A stretch of DNA of 64,000 bases from Candidatus Hebobacterum abditum (GCA_029821875.1 JALGXW010000014.1:62001-126000); one strand, 5' to 3'. Positions 50,544-60,029 are shown, numbered from the stretch's first letter. Made by a program: numbers and translations. Notes: generated by a model from the letters alone, not told the origin.

Positions 50544-52037
50544 ATGACACCTTGTCCAGAGTGCCAACACGATGTTCCAGAGCAAGCCATGGCTTGCCCT
50601 GAGTGCGGGGCGCGGACGCCCGCCAGAGCCAGATCGGCCGAATGGGGATTTGAGTACAAGTCGAAGGCGGCTCTCTTTGGATTGCCCTGGCTCCACATCT
50701 CATTCAAGTACGGGCCAGGGTGGCGGGTGGTTCCGGCCAAAGGGATCATCGCCATCGGCCAGTTCGCCGTCGGCATCTTCACTCTGGCGCAGTTCGGCCT
50801 CGGTGTCATCAGTGTCAGCCAGATCACAGTTGCAGGCTACGCACTGGCGCATGTTGGCGCAGCGTATTCCCTCACCGCTCAGGCCGGCGTCTATGTTCAC
50901 GAAGGACGCGGACCGGTCGTCACCAGCGTAGCGGACCTGCTCGAGCGCGGCCACCGCCCGTCGACTGAGGATCTCGAAACGGTTGACTACACACCCCTTC
51001 CCGGCGATGACTGGGAGGTATCGACACCGGCGGAGCAGGGGCTCGATCCGACGCTGCTGGCGGAGCTGTACTACAACGCGGGCAAGCTGGAGACCCTCTA
51101 CGGCCTGCTGGTAATCAAGAACGGCCATCTGGTCGCGGAAGGGTACTTCAACCAAGGGGCGGTTGGGCAGCTGTCCAATCGGGCATCGACGACGAAGAGC
51201 GTTACGTCGGCCTTGGTCGGAATTGCGCTGGAGCAAGGCCATCTCTCAAGCGTAGATCAGAAGATGATGGACTTCTTCCCGGAGTTCGCCGATCAGATAA
51301 CTGATCCGAGGAAGGAGCAAATCACGATCCGGGACTTGCTGCAGATGCGCGCTGGATATCCCAACGAGGAGCGCACGGCTCCCTATTTCGACATCCTTTT
51401 CTTCAGCGACAACTGGCACCACGTGCCTCACCTGGTTGATTTTCCTCTCCTCAGCGATCCGGGAACCGAGTACCGGTACAGCAATCTGGTCTCCCATCTC
51501 CTGGGGGCCATTGTGGCCCGGACGAGTGGCACAGATCTCAAGTCATATGCGCAGGAGAATCTCTTCGCGCCGATCGGCGCCGAGGTGGGCGATTGGTATG
51601 CCGATGCAGATGGCTACAACTTCGGTTGCATGGGGATCTTCCTCACGGCACGCGACATGGCAAAGTTCGGCGCGTTGTATCTCAACGACGGTGAATGGGA
51701 GGGCAAGCAGATCGTCTCGGCCGACTGGGTCAGGGAATCGCTGCAGAGGTACTCGGAGAAGACCCATTACAGTGGGTGGTTCTCGAGCAAGAAAGGGCGC
51801 TACTTCAGGGACATCGGGTATGGCTATCAGTGGTGGTCCGCCAGGGCGGGCGACCATCGCTTCGACTACGCGTCAGGACATGGTGGAAACCTAATTGTAT
51901 TACTGGACGATCTCGACATGATCATCGTCACGACCGCGGATCCCTTGCACGAGTTGCCGGGGGCGTCGGGATGGAAGTACGAAGGGGCCATCACCGACGT
52001 GGTGGGCAAATTCATCGAATCCCTGCCGAGCGAGTGA
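50544..52037 (+). CDS. Zinc-ribbon, membrane-anchored serine hydrolase (class C beta-lactamase-like)
   Basis: The protein has 497 residues. An N-terminal zinc ribbon (CPECQHDVPEQAMACPEC, about 4-21) is followed by hydrophobic Gly-rich segments at about 70-115 (IIAIGQFAVGIFTLAQFGLG) and then a full serine-hydrolase domain: RASTTKSVTS (Ser-x-x-Lys), YRYSN (Tyr-x-Asn) and GHGGN in the KTG position. The ribbon suggests contact with a metal or nucleic acid on the inner side and the hydrolase outside, or an unusual cytoplasmic enzyme. The ATG at 50544 has AGGAGA upstream. Confidence 0.8.
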   Translation: MTPCPECQHDVPEQAMACPECGARTPARARSAEWGFEYKSKAALFGLPWLHISFKYGPGWRVVPAKGIIAIGQFAVGIFTLAQFGLGVISVSQITVAGYALAHVGAAYSLTAQAGVYVHEGRGPVVTSVADLLERGHRPSTEDLETVDYTPLPGDDWEVSTPAEQGLDPTLLAELYYNAGKLETLYGLLVIKNGHLVAEGYFNQGAVGQLSNRASTTKSVTSALVGIALEQGHLSSVDQKMMDFFPEFADQITDPRKEQITIRDLLQMRAGYPNEERTAPYFDILFFSDNWHHVPHLVDFPLLSDPGTEYRYSNLVSHLLGAIVARTSGTDLKSYAQENLFAPIGAEVGDWYADADGYNFGCMGIFLTARDMAKFGALYLNDGEWEGKQIVSADWVRESLQRYSEKTHYSGWFSSKKGRYFRDIGYGYQWWSARAGDHRFDYASGHGGNLIVLLDDLDMIIVTTADPLHELPGASGWKYEGAITDVVGKFIESLPSE

Positions 52038-52095
52038 CGGGCACGACATAGCGGCTGCGCTGGCGCTCTCTCCAGCTGGCGGTCGGTCTGTCTTG

Positions 52096-52701
52096 CTAGG
52101 CCGTCAGCCGTCGCCCGAGCCGGTGGGCCGCCTGCGAATAGCGCTCGACGCCTCTCTTCTCCACGGCCCCTGCGTACAGGGTCCCCACCACCTTCGCGCC
52201 GAGGATGTCAACGCAGTGGCTTCGCAGCAGCGGGGTCGCATCGTCGCACCAGCGCCGAAGCAGCGGCGGGACGAGGCCGGAGCTCACGATGATCACGCCC
52301 CTCTTCTGTCTCGTGGTGCGAGGCGTCGGGCAGCCTGGGAGCGGACGCCGGCCGGGCTTCGCGAACACCCAGGCGGTTCGCTCTACGAAGGTCTTCATGA
52401 CCGCGGTGGCCCCTCCCATGTTGACGGGAGTGCCGAAGATGAAGCCGTCGGCCTCCTCCATTAGGGGGTAGATGGCGTCCATGTCATCGGAGATGACGCA
52501 GCGGGCCCGCGCCGTGTCGGGATCGTCCTCCCGGCACACCATGCAGTTCTTGCAGTATTCAATCCTCTGGTCGATAAGGTAGAGCTTGTCCACGTGAACA
52601 TCGTCCGCGCGGCCGGCGCAGGCTCCCTCTATCGCGCGGTCCACCAGTGTGTCGATGGTCTTTCCCTTGCGATAGCTCCCCACAATCGCCAGGATCTTCA
52701 T
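52096..52701 (-). CDS. NADPH-dependent FMN reductase/flavodoxin-like protein
   Basis: The protein has 201 residues. It starts MKILAIVGSYRKGKTIDTLVDRAIEG, the FMN-phosphate loop of the iron-sulfur-flavoprotein family, and carries YCKNCMVC with two cysteines, though not the compact CxxCxxCx4-7C cluster of Isf. FGTPVNMGGATAVMKTFVERT forms the flavin-ring site. It probably works as a small flavin reductase in the cytoplasm. GGGAGA precedes the ATG. It is divergent from cysM. Confidence 0.83.
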   Translation of the reverse strand: MKILAIVGSYRKGKTIDTLVDRAIEGACAGRADDVHVDKLYLIDQRIEYCKNCMVCREDDPDTARARCVISDDMDAIYPLMEEADGFIFGTPVNMGGATAVMKTFVERTAWVFAKPGRRPLPGCPTPRTTRQKRGVIIVSSGLVPPLLRRWCDDATPLLRSHCVDILGAKVVGTLYAGAVEKRGVERYSQAAHRLGRRLTA

Positions 52702-52867
52702 GGACAGTCTCCCGGGACTCCGAGACGCCCGGTAGTGGGCTCCGCGCAGGTGAGACGGCCCGCTCCGGTCGCCAGCGTGAGAGGTTCGTTGACCCGATGA
52801 GGAGAACCTCCTCTTAAGAAGTGCTCCGCGTTCGCTGCGTTGGCGACGGCCAGGAGGGTACACGGCC

Positions 52868-53779
52868 ATGAGCATACTCTCTGCCATCGGGAATACGCCG
52901 CTCGTAGAGCTAACCGCTATGAACGGCAAGCGGTCTGATGTGCGGATCTTCGCCAAGCTGGAGGGGGCCAACCCCGGGGGCTCCGTGAAGGACCGCCCCG
53001 CCTACTATATGATAAAGAAGGCCGAGGAGTCCGGCGAGCTTCATCCCGGCACCACCATACTCGAGCCGACCTCGGGTAACACCGGCATCGCCCTGGCGAT
53101 GATCGGAGCTGCAAGGGGGTATTCGGTGAAGCTCCTCATGCCGGAGTGTGTCAGCACTGAGAGGCGGCTCGTCCTGGAGGCCTTCGGCGCGGAGGTCGAG
53201 CTGACCCCGGCCAGGGAGGCCACCGACGGCGCCATCAGACGGGCGCACGAGATCCTCGACAGCAGCTCGAACGGCTACTACATGCCCAACCAGTTCGAGA
53301 ACGAGAACAACGTCCTCGCCCACTACGAGACCACGGGCCCCGAGATCTACTCACAGACCGAGGGCGCGGTGGATGTCTTCGTCGCGGGCATGGGGACCAC
53401 GGGCACGTTGATGGGAGCGGGCCGGTACCTTAAGGAGAAGAAGCCGGCCGTCAGAGTGGTCGGCGTCGAGCCCTCCGAGGGCCACACCTTGCAGGGACTG
53501 AAGAACATGACGGAGTCGATCGTCCCGGGAATCTACGAGCCCGCGGAGCTGGCTGACAAGATCGAAGTCAGCGATGGCGAGGCCTTCGAGTTGACGAGAC
53601 TGCTGGCGACGAGGGAAGGCCTGTTTCTGGGCATGTCGAGCGGGGCCGCGGTGGCCGGCGCGCTGCGCGTGGCGGAGGACATGACCTCCGGGACCATCGT
53701 CGCGCTCCTGCCCGACCGAGGCGACCGCTACCTCAGCACAACGCTGTTCCGGTCGGTGTGCGCGAAGTGCCCGCCGTGA
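52868..53779 (+). CDS. cysM: Cysteine synthase B (O-acetylserine sulfhydrylase)
   Basis: The protein has 303 residues, the length of CysM. PLP lysine lies in EGANPGGSVKDRPAYYMI. The phosphate loop is PTSGNTGIAL, the second Gly loop is AGMGTTGTLMGAG, and the C-terminal part REGLFLGMSSGAAVAGALRVA and LLPDRGDRYLST matches CysM rather than CysK. It makes cysteine from O-acetylserine (or O-phosphoserine in some CysM) and sulfide or thiosulfate. It opens the run of genes up to the terminator at 58681. Confidence 0.92.
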   Translation: MSILSAIGNTPLVELTAMNGKRSDVRIFAKLEGANPGGSVKDRPAYYMIKKAEESGELHPGTTILEPTSGNTGIALAMIGAARGYSVKLLMPECVSTERRLVLEAFGAEVELTPAREATDGAIRRAHEILDSSSNGYYMPNQFENENNVLAHYETTGPEIYSQTEGAVDVFVAGMGTTGTLMGAGRYLKEKKPAVRVVGVEPSEGHTLQGLKNMTESIVPGIYEPAELADKIEVSDGEAFELTRLLATREGLFLGMSSGAAVAGALRVAEDMTSGTIVALLPDRGDRYLSTTLFRSVCAKCPP

Positions 53780-53815
53780 GAATGCCCCCTTCCTGAGAGT
53801 CTGTGTCAGTTCGTA

Positions 53816-53839
53816 GGGCAGGAGCTTCGTCTCCTGCCC
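53816..53839. repeat. Dispersed hairpin repeat
   Basis: GGGCAGGAG-CTTCGT-CTCCTGCCC, a perfect 9-bp stem. It lies 36 bp after the cysM stop codon. Confidence 0.75.
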
Positions 53840-53897
53840 CGCCGTTCTGTAGGGCGGGTATGCGCTCTTGGTAAATGGCCGCCGGCCGTTACCCGAC

Positions 53898-53922
53898 GGG
53901 CAGGGGCCTCGTCTCCCGCCCG
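53898..53922. repeat. Dispersed hairpin repeat, imperfect second copy in the same gap
   Basis: GGGCAGGGGCCTCGTCTCCCGCCCG repeats the preceding copy 82 bp further on with several changes. It ends about 17 bp before the methyltransferase start. Confidence 0.55.
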
Positions 53923-53939
53923 GCGGGCCGAGGAAGTGG

Positions 53940-54746
53940 ATGAAGTACTACTATCGCGAACACATTGACGGGTACCAGCAGATGAAGGCGGAGGGTCACC
54001 TCGCGTGGCACACGCGCCTCAACGGGAAGCCATTCGATGACTTCTGCTCTCGCCCGTTCCTGGAGTACGCGCTGCCGCGCCTGGGGCTGGCAGAGGCGCG
54101 GCCGAGGGCGCTCGAGATCGGGTGCGGGACGGGCGTCGGCGCCTGCTTCCTCGCCGAGCGCGGCTTCCGGGTAGACGCCATAGACCTCATCCCGGTCGCC
54201 ATCGAGATCGCGAGGAAGGTGGCCGCCGAGCGACACCTCGACATCAACTACCAGGTCCAGGACGTCTGCGAGTTGCCCCACCGAGGGGAGCAGTATGACC
54301 TCATCGTGGACAGCTTCTGCCTCCAGGCCATCGTCTTCGACGAGGAGCGCGCCCGTGTGTTCGCGGCCGTGCGGGCGCGGCTGCGGCCGCACGGCTACTA
54401 TCTTGTCAGCACGGCGATGTTCGACGAGGCGCGATTCCGCGAGAACGAGACGGTGACGGATGAGCGAACCGGCATCGTCTACCACCGCTATGGAGACAAC
54501 GGCCTCATCGAAGTGGCGACGGGGATCGCCTACGTCGAGCTGGACGGAAGTCCGGACCGCTACGAGGGCACGGCGCAGATCGCCGGCACCCGGTACCTGC
54601 CCAATCGCAGACACCTGCGGCCGCCCGCCCTGAAGGCGGAGCTGGAGGCGGCCGGCTTCGCCGTGCTATACCAGGCCGGAGAGTACGGCGAGAACGTCAT
54701 CTGCGCCCATGCAGGGTCCGCAGCCGGCCTGGCCGCACCCGGCTAG
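53940..54746 (+). CDS. Class I SAM-dependent methyltransferase
   Basis: The protein has 268 residues. Motif I is ALEIGCGTGVGACFLAERGF (SAM-binding Gly loop), followed by the acidic end of strand 2 (VDAIDLIPVAIEIARKVA) and motif IV YDLIVDSFCLQAIVF. The N-terminal helix region (HIDGYQQMKAEGHLAWHTRL) is typical of small-molecule methyltransferases of the UbiE-like group. The ATG at 53940 is preferred; a GTG at 53868 lies inside the preceding repeat. The substrate is unknown. Confidence 0.88.
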   Translation: MKYYYREHIDGYQQMKAEGHLAWHTRLNGKPFDDFCSRPFLEYALPRLGLAEARPRALEIGCGTGVGACFLAERGFRVDAIDLIPVAIEIARKVAAERHLDINYQVQDVCELPHRGEQYDLIVDSFCLQAIVFDEERARVFAAVRARLRPHGYYLVSTAMFDEARFRENETVTDERTGIVYHRYGDNGLIEVATGIAYVELDGSPDRYEGTAQIAGTRYLPNRRHLRPPALKAELEAAGFAVLYQAGEYGENVICAHAGSAAGLAAPG

Positions 54747-54862
54747 TTCGTCAGGCAGGACGTGCGCTCTACGAGCAAGCGCTCTCCTCCGTGTTGACAG
54801 AACATGGCAGGGATGGCAGGATGAACGTCCGTCGAGAATCCTGTGTGAGTGTGTGAAGAACC

Positions 54863-55855
54863 ATGGAGCATGAGAAGGACGATAAGGCAAAGGGGTCCTG
54901 GCTTACCTACCGGCCCGAGATCAAGGTGCACGATTGCACCGTTCGTGACGGCGGGCTCATCAACAACCACTACTTCGAAGATGGGTTCGTGAAGGCCGTG
55001 TACGACACGTGTGTGGCCGCCGGCCTCGATTATATGGAGCTGGGCTACAAGGCCTCGAAGCGCATCTTCGCGCCCGCCGACTTCGGCGACTGGAAGTACT
55101 GCGACGAAGACAGTATCCGGCGGATCGTCGGCGACAACCCCTCGCCCATGAAGCTCTCCGTCATGGCCGACGCCGAGCGCACCGACTACCACGAGGACAT
55201 TCTGCCGAAAGATCAGAGCATCATCGACTGCGTGCGGGTCGCCACCTACATCCACCAGATCCCGGTCGCCGTCGACATGATCCAGGACGCGCACCAGAAG
55301 GGGTACGAGACCACCTGCAACCTCATGGCCCTCTCCCTGATCCACGACAACGACCTCATGGAAGCGCTGCAGGTGTTGATCCAGACTCCGGTCGGGGCCA
55401 TTTACTTAGTGGACAGCTATGGGGCCTTCTACTCCGAGCAGATCAGAGACTACACGGCGACTTTTCTGAAGGCCGTCGAGGGCACCGGCAAGCTGATCGG
55501 CATCCACGCACACAACAATCAGATGCTCGCCTACGCCAACACGATAGAGGCGCTCATCCTGGGCGCAAACCGTCTGGACGCGACCATCAACGGCATGGGG
55601 CGGGGCGCGGGCAACTGCCCCCTCGAACTCCTCATCGCCTTCCTCAAGAACCCGAAGTTCCGGCTCCGGCCCGTCCTCCAGTGCATCCAGGAACACTTCC
55701 TGCCCTTGGACGGCGAGATGGAGTGGGGCTACCGGGTCCCCTACATGCTGACCGGGCTGCTCAACCAGCACCCCCGCGCCGCCATCGCCATGCGAGGCGG
55801 CGACGCGCCCGACGACTACGTCCGCTTCTACGACGAGCTCACCGAGAAGGAGTAG
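54863..55855 (+). CDS. DRE-TIM metallolyase / HMG-CoA lyase-like aldolase
   Basis: The protein has 330 residues. The metal site is IKVHDCTVRDGGLI (DCTxRDG form of the DRE-TIM motif), and HAHNN in LIGIHAHNNQMLAYANT supplies the two histidines. NGMGRGAGNCPLE is the conserved Gly/Asn loop. This is closest in kind to 4-hydroxy-2-oxovalerate aldolases and related carbon-carbon lyases or synthases. The reaction partner could be a keto acid; no acyl-CoA-synthase extension is present. A hairpin follows 15 bp after the stop. Confidence 0.87.
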   Translation: MEHEKDDKAKGSWLTYRPEIKVHDCTVRDGGLINNHYFEDGFVKAVYDTCVAAGLDYMELGYKASKRIFAPADFGDWKYCDEDSIRRIVGDNPSPMKLSVMADAERTDYHEDILPKDQSIIDCVRVATYIHQIPVAVDMIQDAHQKGYETTCNLMALSLIHDNDLMEALQVLIQTPVGAIYLVDSYGAFYSEQIRDYTATFLKAVEGTGKLIGIHAHNNQMLAYANTIEALILGANRLDATINGMGRGAGNCPLELLIAFLKNPKFRLRPVLQCIQEHFLPLDGEMEWGYRVPYMLTGLLNQHPRAAIAMRGGDAPDDYVRFYDELTEKE

Positions 55856-55869
55856 CGGGCACAGGCGGC

Positions 55870-55897
55870 GGCCGTCCCCCCATCGACGGGGACGGCC
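55870..55897 (+). terminator. Terminator-like hairpin after the aldolase gene
   Basis: GGCCGTCCCC and GGGGACGGCC form a perfect 10-bp stem with an 8-base loop, followed by GTTCGGTCG with little U-content. It may weaken transcription into the aminotransferase gene or act only as a 3'-end stabiliser. Confidence 0.55.
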
Positions 55898-56080
55898 GTT
55901 CGGTCGTCATGCCCCGGCAGGAGCCTCCCTTCGCGCCGTTGAACTACGGTTCGGCCCATTCATTCCGCCCCATCTGCCGCACTGGGGCGGGTGGTTGTTC
56001 TTCAGCCGCCTTACAGGCTTCGGGAGCACGCTACCGAAGCAACGTTGGCAGTGAATCGCGCTGTGGAGGAGGACCGCAAC

Positions 56081-57445
56081 GTGAGCGATGTCGTGCTTTC
56101 GCCGAGACAGGTGCCGCCTGTCGAGACGAAGTTCCGCAAGATCCAGACACCGATCCCGGTGCCGGAGTCCATCCCCATCCTCGAATCCCTCCACCGGGAT
56201 GAGCCCCGCTCAATGCGCGGGCAGGGCTGTGTCGTCTGGGATCGGGCGGTGGGCTTTCATGTCCACGACCGCTGGGGCAACACCTGGATCGACTGGAGCT
56301 CCGGCGTATTGGTGGCCAACGCCGGCCACGGCCGGCCCGAGATTGCGAAGGCGATCTGCGAGCAGGCCAACAAGACGCTGCTGCACAACTACTGCTTCCC
56401 GAGCGAGATCCGCGCCGAGCTGGTGGAGAAGCTGGCGAAGCTCGCGCCCGATCGGCTGGACAAGGTCTTCCTGCTGACCACCGGCGCCGAGACCACCGAG
56501 GCCGCCATCAAGCTCGCCCGCACCCACGGCCGCGCGGTCGGCGGCGATAAGAAGATCGCCATAGTGAGCTACGAGGGCGCGTTCCACGGGCGCACGATGG
56601 GCGCACAGATGATCGGCGGCATCCCGGCCCTGAAGGAATGGATCGTCAACCTCGACCGTGACATGGCGCAGGTGCCGTTCCCCGATGGGTTCCGCTGCAC
56701 GGACACGAGCTTCGACTTCTTCCTGAAGACGCTCGACCAGAAGGGCTTCGGGCCGGGCCGCATCGCGGGCGTGATCAGCGAGACCTATCAGGGCGGCAGC
56801 GCCGCCTTCTGGCCGACGGAGTACGCGCAGAAGATGCGCGCCTGGTGTGACGAGCACGACATCGTGCTCATCTTCGACGAGGTGCAGGCCGCCTTCGGCC
56901 GCACCGGGACGATGTGGGGCCTCGAGCACTACGGCGTGGTGCCCGACCTGATGTGCTGTGGCAAGGGCATCACGAGCGGCCTGCCGCTGTCGGCCGTCAT
57001 CGGCACCGCCGATCTCATGGACCAGTACCCGCCGGGCAGCATGACGAGCACCCACACCGGCAACCCGGTCTGCGTGGCGGCGGCGCTGGCGAACCTCGAT
57101 GTACTTACTGGGGAGAGCCTGCCGCAGAGGGCGGCCGCTGTTGGCGAGGTGCTGCACGCGGGCCTGCGGGAGATTCAGAGCGAGCACTCCGATGTCTGCG
57201 GCGCGAGCATGGGCAGGGGGATGGTGGCCGGGCTTCACATCGTGAGGCCCGGCAGCATCGAGCCCGACGCGGAGCTGGCGTCGAGCATCGTCGACCGCTG
57301 CGTCGAGAAGGGATTGCTCATGTTCCATCCGGTCGGCTTCGGCGGGGCGACGGTGAAGATCGCGCCGCCGCTGGTGACGCCCGAGGAGGCGGTGGACGAA
57401 GGGCTTGCGGTGCTGCGGGAGGCCATCGAGGAGGCGCGGTCATGA
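56081..57445 (+). CDS. Class III aminotransferase
   Basis: The protein has 454 residues. The PLP site shows LTTGAETTEAAIKLAR (phosphate loop), the Asp in IVLIFDEVQAAFGRTG and the Schiff-base Lys in PDLMCCGKGITSGLPLSAVIG. The fold and length are those of 4-aminobutyrate or diaminobutyrate aminotransferases. It transfers an amino group from or to an omega- or ketone-type substrate. The GTG at 56081 has GGAGGAGGACC directly before it. It overlaps the next gene by ATGA. Confidence 0.9.
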   Translation: MSDVVLSPRQVPPVETKFRKIQTPIPVPESIPILESLHRDEPRSMRGQGCVVWDRAVGFHVHDRWGNTWIDWSSGVLVANAGHGRPEIAKAICEQANKTLLHNYCFPSEIRAELVEKLAKLAPDRLDKVFLLTTGAETTEAAIKLARTHGRAVGGDKKIAIVSYEGAFHGRTMGAQMIGGIPALKEWIVNLDRDMAQVPFPDGFRCTDTSFDFFLKTLDQKGFGPGRIAGVISETYQGGSAAFWPTEYAQKMRAWCDEHDIVLIFDEVQAAFGRTGTMWGLEHYGVVPDLMCCGKGITSGLPLSAVIGTADLMDQYPPGSMTSTHTGNPVCVAAALANLDVLTGESLPQRAAAVGEVLHAGLREIQSEHSDVCGASMGRGMVAGLHIVRPGSIEPDAELASSIVDRCVEKGLLMFHPVGFGGATVKIAPPLVTPEEAVDEGLAVLREAIEEARS

Positions 57446-58659
57446 GCTGGGACAAGCGACTCGACGTTTTGCTCATCGGCGGCGGGATGATCAGCCAGGA
57501 GGTCGTCATCCCGACCTTGCTGCAAGAGCGCATGCGCGGCATCGTCGGCCACCTGCACGTGTCCGCGCTCAATGCTGGCATCATCAAGCAGTGTGAGGAG
57601 CTGTTCCCCGGCGGGCAGTTCGTCGGCTACCCCGACCCCGCCAAGTACGCGTCCGACGACAACCAGCCGACGATGTATCGGGAGGCGATGGCCAAGCTCG
57701 GCGAGCACGCGGTGGTCGTGGTGGCGACCCCGGACCACCTCCACACCGACATGACCCTCGAAGCCATCGATGCCGGCCACGACGTCGTCGTGATGAAGCC
57801 GCTCTGCCTGAAGGTGGAGGAGGCGCACAAGGTGATCGAGGCGGCCGAGAAGCGCAAGGCCTACGTCGCCACCGATTACCACAAGCGCATGGACCGGGCG
57901 GTGCGGCTCGCCCGCTATCGGGTGCGCCGCGGCGACCTCGGCGAGATGCTACACGGCCACGCCTGGATCGAAGAGCCGAAGTACATGCCGCTGAAGTTCT
58001 TCGGGCTGTGGGCGGAGCAGTCGAGCCCGTTCGAGTACATCGGCGTGCACTACGTCGATGCCTACTACTTCATCACCGGCCTTACCCCGAAGCGCGTGGC
58101 GGCCTGGGGCCAGAAGAAGTTCCTCCCCACCACGGGCAGTGACGCCTACGACGCGGTGCAGGCCGTCATCGAATGGGGCGACGGCTCCGTGCTCTGGATC
58201 CAGACTTCTTGGGTGTGCTCGGAAAAGAACTCGGCCATGACCAACCAAGGGCTGCAGATCAGCGGCACGAAGGGCGAGTACTGGGCCGACCACAAGTTCC
58301 GCAACCTGCACATCCTCACCGATGACGACGGCTTCGAGCAGATCAACCCGAACTTCTTCAAGCACTATGACAGCTGGGAGAAGGACGGCGCGGTCGAGTA
58401 CGTGGGCTATGGCTTCGAGAGCATCTCTCGGTGGCTGCGCGATATCCACGACATCCATGTCGAGACCGAGGGCATGTCGGAGAAGGACTCGCTGGCCCAC
58501 AGGGAGAAAAGACTTGGGGAGTGGGAGGCCGGCCAGCGGCCGCTTCCTCGGCAAGCGCTCATTGGCGTTGCCGTCAACGAAGCCGTACGGCTGAGTCTCG
58601 ACAACAACAGCGCTTACGTCGTATTCGACGCAGATATGTACCCGAAACTGTCAGAGTAA
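57442..58659 (+). CDS. Gfo/Idh/MocA-family oxidoreductase
   Basis: The protein has 405 residues. The Rossmann loop is LLIGGGMISQEVVIPTLL; the signature MKPLCLKVEEAHKV stands for the common EKP. YHKRMDRAV and YIGVHYVDAYYFITG are the active-site helix elements. Its ATG overlaps the stop of the aminotransferase by four bases, so the two probably act in one pathway, for instance oxidation of a hydroxyl to a ketone followed by transamination. The substrate is unknown. A strong terminator follows. Confidence 0.9.
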   Translation: MSWDKRLDVLLIGGGMISQEVVIPTLLQERMRGIVGHLHVSALNAGIIKQCEELFPGGQFVGYPDPAKYASDDNQPTMYREAMAKLGEHAVVVVATPDHLHTDMTLEAIDAGHDVVVMKPLCLKVEEAHKVIEAAEKRKAYVATDYHKRMDRAVRLARYRVRRGDLGEMLHGHAWIEEPKYMPLKFFGLWAEQSSPFEYIGVHYVDAYYFITGLTPKRVAAWGQKKFLPTTGSDAYDAVQAVIEWGDGSVLWIQTSWVCSEKNSAMTNQGLQISGTKGEYWADHKFRNLHILTDDDGFEQINPNFFKHYDSWEKDGAVEYVGYGFESISRWLRDIHDIHVETEGMSEKDSLAHREKRLGEWEAGQRPLPRQALIGVAVNEAVRLSLDNNSAYVVFDADMYPKLSE

Positions 58660-58680
58660 CCGGACCAGGGGCTCAGTACA

Positions 58681-58717
58681 GGCGGGCCGGGCGACACCCG
58701 GCCCGCCGTTTTTGTTT
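58681..58717 (+). terminator. Rho-independent terminator
   Basis: GGCGGGCCGGG and CCCGGCCCGCC form a perfect 11-bp stem with a 5-base loop, followed by GTTTTTGTTT. It is the clearest terminator in the window and ends the run that begins at cysM. Confidence 0.93.
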
Positions 58718-58766
58718 GAGGGGAACCCGCAGGGCTGGGCGCGGTGGGCCCTGCACTCCGGGCGGT

Positions 58767-59945
58767 CTACTGGCCCTCTGGCACGATGGGCAACTCGTAT
58801 ACGGCGACTTCAGTGCCGCGCTCACCTGCATACGACACTGCCAGGAGTTTGCTATCGGGAGACCACGCGACTACGCTGGCGTCATGGTCGGCAGGGATCG
58901 GGATACGGCCACGCTCCTCCTCACGCGCCCACAGGATGACTGCCTCGCGGGGCTCCCCCGGACGGCGCAGGCTGTTCAAGCCGGTGGCGATTCCCCTTCC
59001 ATCCGGGGAGATGCATGGTAGGCCAACAGACCAGTCCGGGGCGGCCGTCAGCGTGACGATCTCGGTATGCTCGCGGCCGTCAAGGCCACATCGGTACACC
59101 GACGCGCTCTCAGGTGTGACCCACTTGCGGGCCAGGGCGAAGTACAGATCTCTCTCGTTGCCACCGAACGCCACGCCAACCAGCATCATCTCGCTGGGGA
59201 AGGAGCACACCTGCTCGGCGCTGCCCGTGCCGAGGTCGGCGAGCCAGACCTGCTCCTCTCCCCCACGGTAGTTCCCTGGGATCGCCACCTGTCTCCCATC
59301 GCCTGACCATGCCGGGGGAAAGACGACGCAGACCAACTCATCGAGAGGCACCGAGCGCGTCGCTCCACGCGCCACGTCCGTGACCAAGAGAGCTGACTGA
59401 CCGTCTAGGGAGCCCACGGAGCAGGCCAGTTCGCGTCCGTCCGGTGACCATTTGGGCGCGCCGTACATGGCGCCGGGCAGATCCAGGGCTCGCAGCTTCA
59501 GTGTTGCGGTGTCGAGAATGTGCATCTGCGACCCTATGGAATCGACAGATGCTGCAGACCCAACAGTCGTGCGTTCAAAGGCAATCTCTGGTCGGCCGGG
59601 GCGCCAGTCCGGACAGCCGTCCATCGGACCTCGCGTCACCTGCTTCGCCAGATCCTCCGCAACCAGCCACAGCGTCTGACAACCGCCAGGCTCGGAGAGT
59701 GAAACCACCACTCGCGTGGCATCCGTCGAGAAGCAGCCTTCCAGGATGCCCGATCCCGGCAGCGGGGGGGATGTCCACAGCAGCCGCGCCTTCGGTTCTG
59801 GGACCTGGCGCGGGTGTTCGGATTCTCTGGCGCCACATCCCACGAGTATCACCACCAGGACGAGCAGTGCAAGCGACTGCTGCCATGGTCTCCGGGCGGG
59901 CCCTGGCGGCCGACCGTCAGGGTCAGTGCAGCGCATCGCGTCCAC
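58767..59945 (-). CDS. PD40/TolB-like propeller lipoprotein
   Basis: The protein has 392 residues. A lipoprotein leader ends LVVILVGCG, with about 30 residues in front of it. The body has repeated PD40 blades: WSPDGRELACSV, WSGDGRQVAIPG, ISPDGRGIATGL and WSPDSKLLAVSY. It is related in architecture to the propeller at 655 and the SLH protein at 2114, but without SLH domains. A binding or scaffold role on the outer or inner membrane is likely. The start could also be a downstream ATG at 59936. Confidence 0.83.
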   Translation of the reverse strand: MDAMRCTDPDGRPPGPARRPWQQSLALLVLVVILVGCGARESEHPRQVPEPKARLLWTSPPLPGSGILEGCFSTDATRVVVSLSEPGGCQTLWLVAEDLAKQVTRGPMDGCPDWRPGRPEIAFERTTVGSAASVDSIGSQMHILDTATLKLRALDLPGAMYGAPKWSPDGRELACSVGSLDGQSALLVTDVARGATRSVPLDELVCVVFPPAWSGDGRQVAIPGNYRGGEEQVWLADLGTGSAEQVCSFPSEMMLVGVAFGGNERDLYFALARKWVTPESASVYRCGLDGREHTEIVTLTAAPDWSVGLPCISPDGRGIATGLNSLRRPGEPREAVILWAREEERGRIPIPADHDASVVAWSPDSKLLAVSYAGERGTEVAVYELPIVPEGQ

Positions 59946-60029
59946 CTCGCCCCCAACTCTCGCGCCGTGAGGGAGTGGGTGTCAAGGTGTGGGGCGAAGA
60001 TGGCCGGCGGGCGCGCCTGATGCCGGCAG

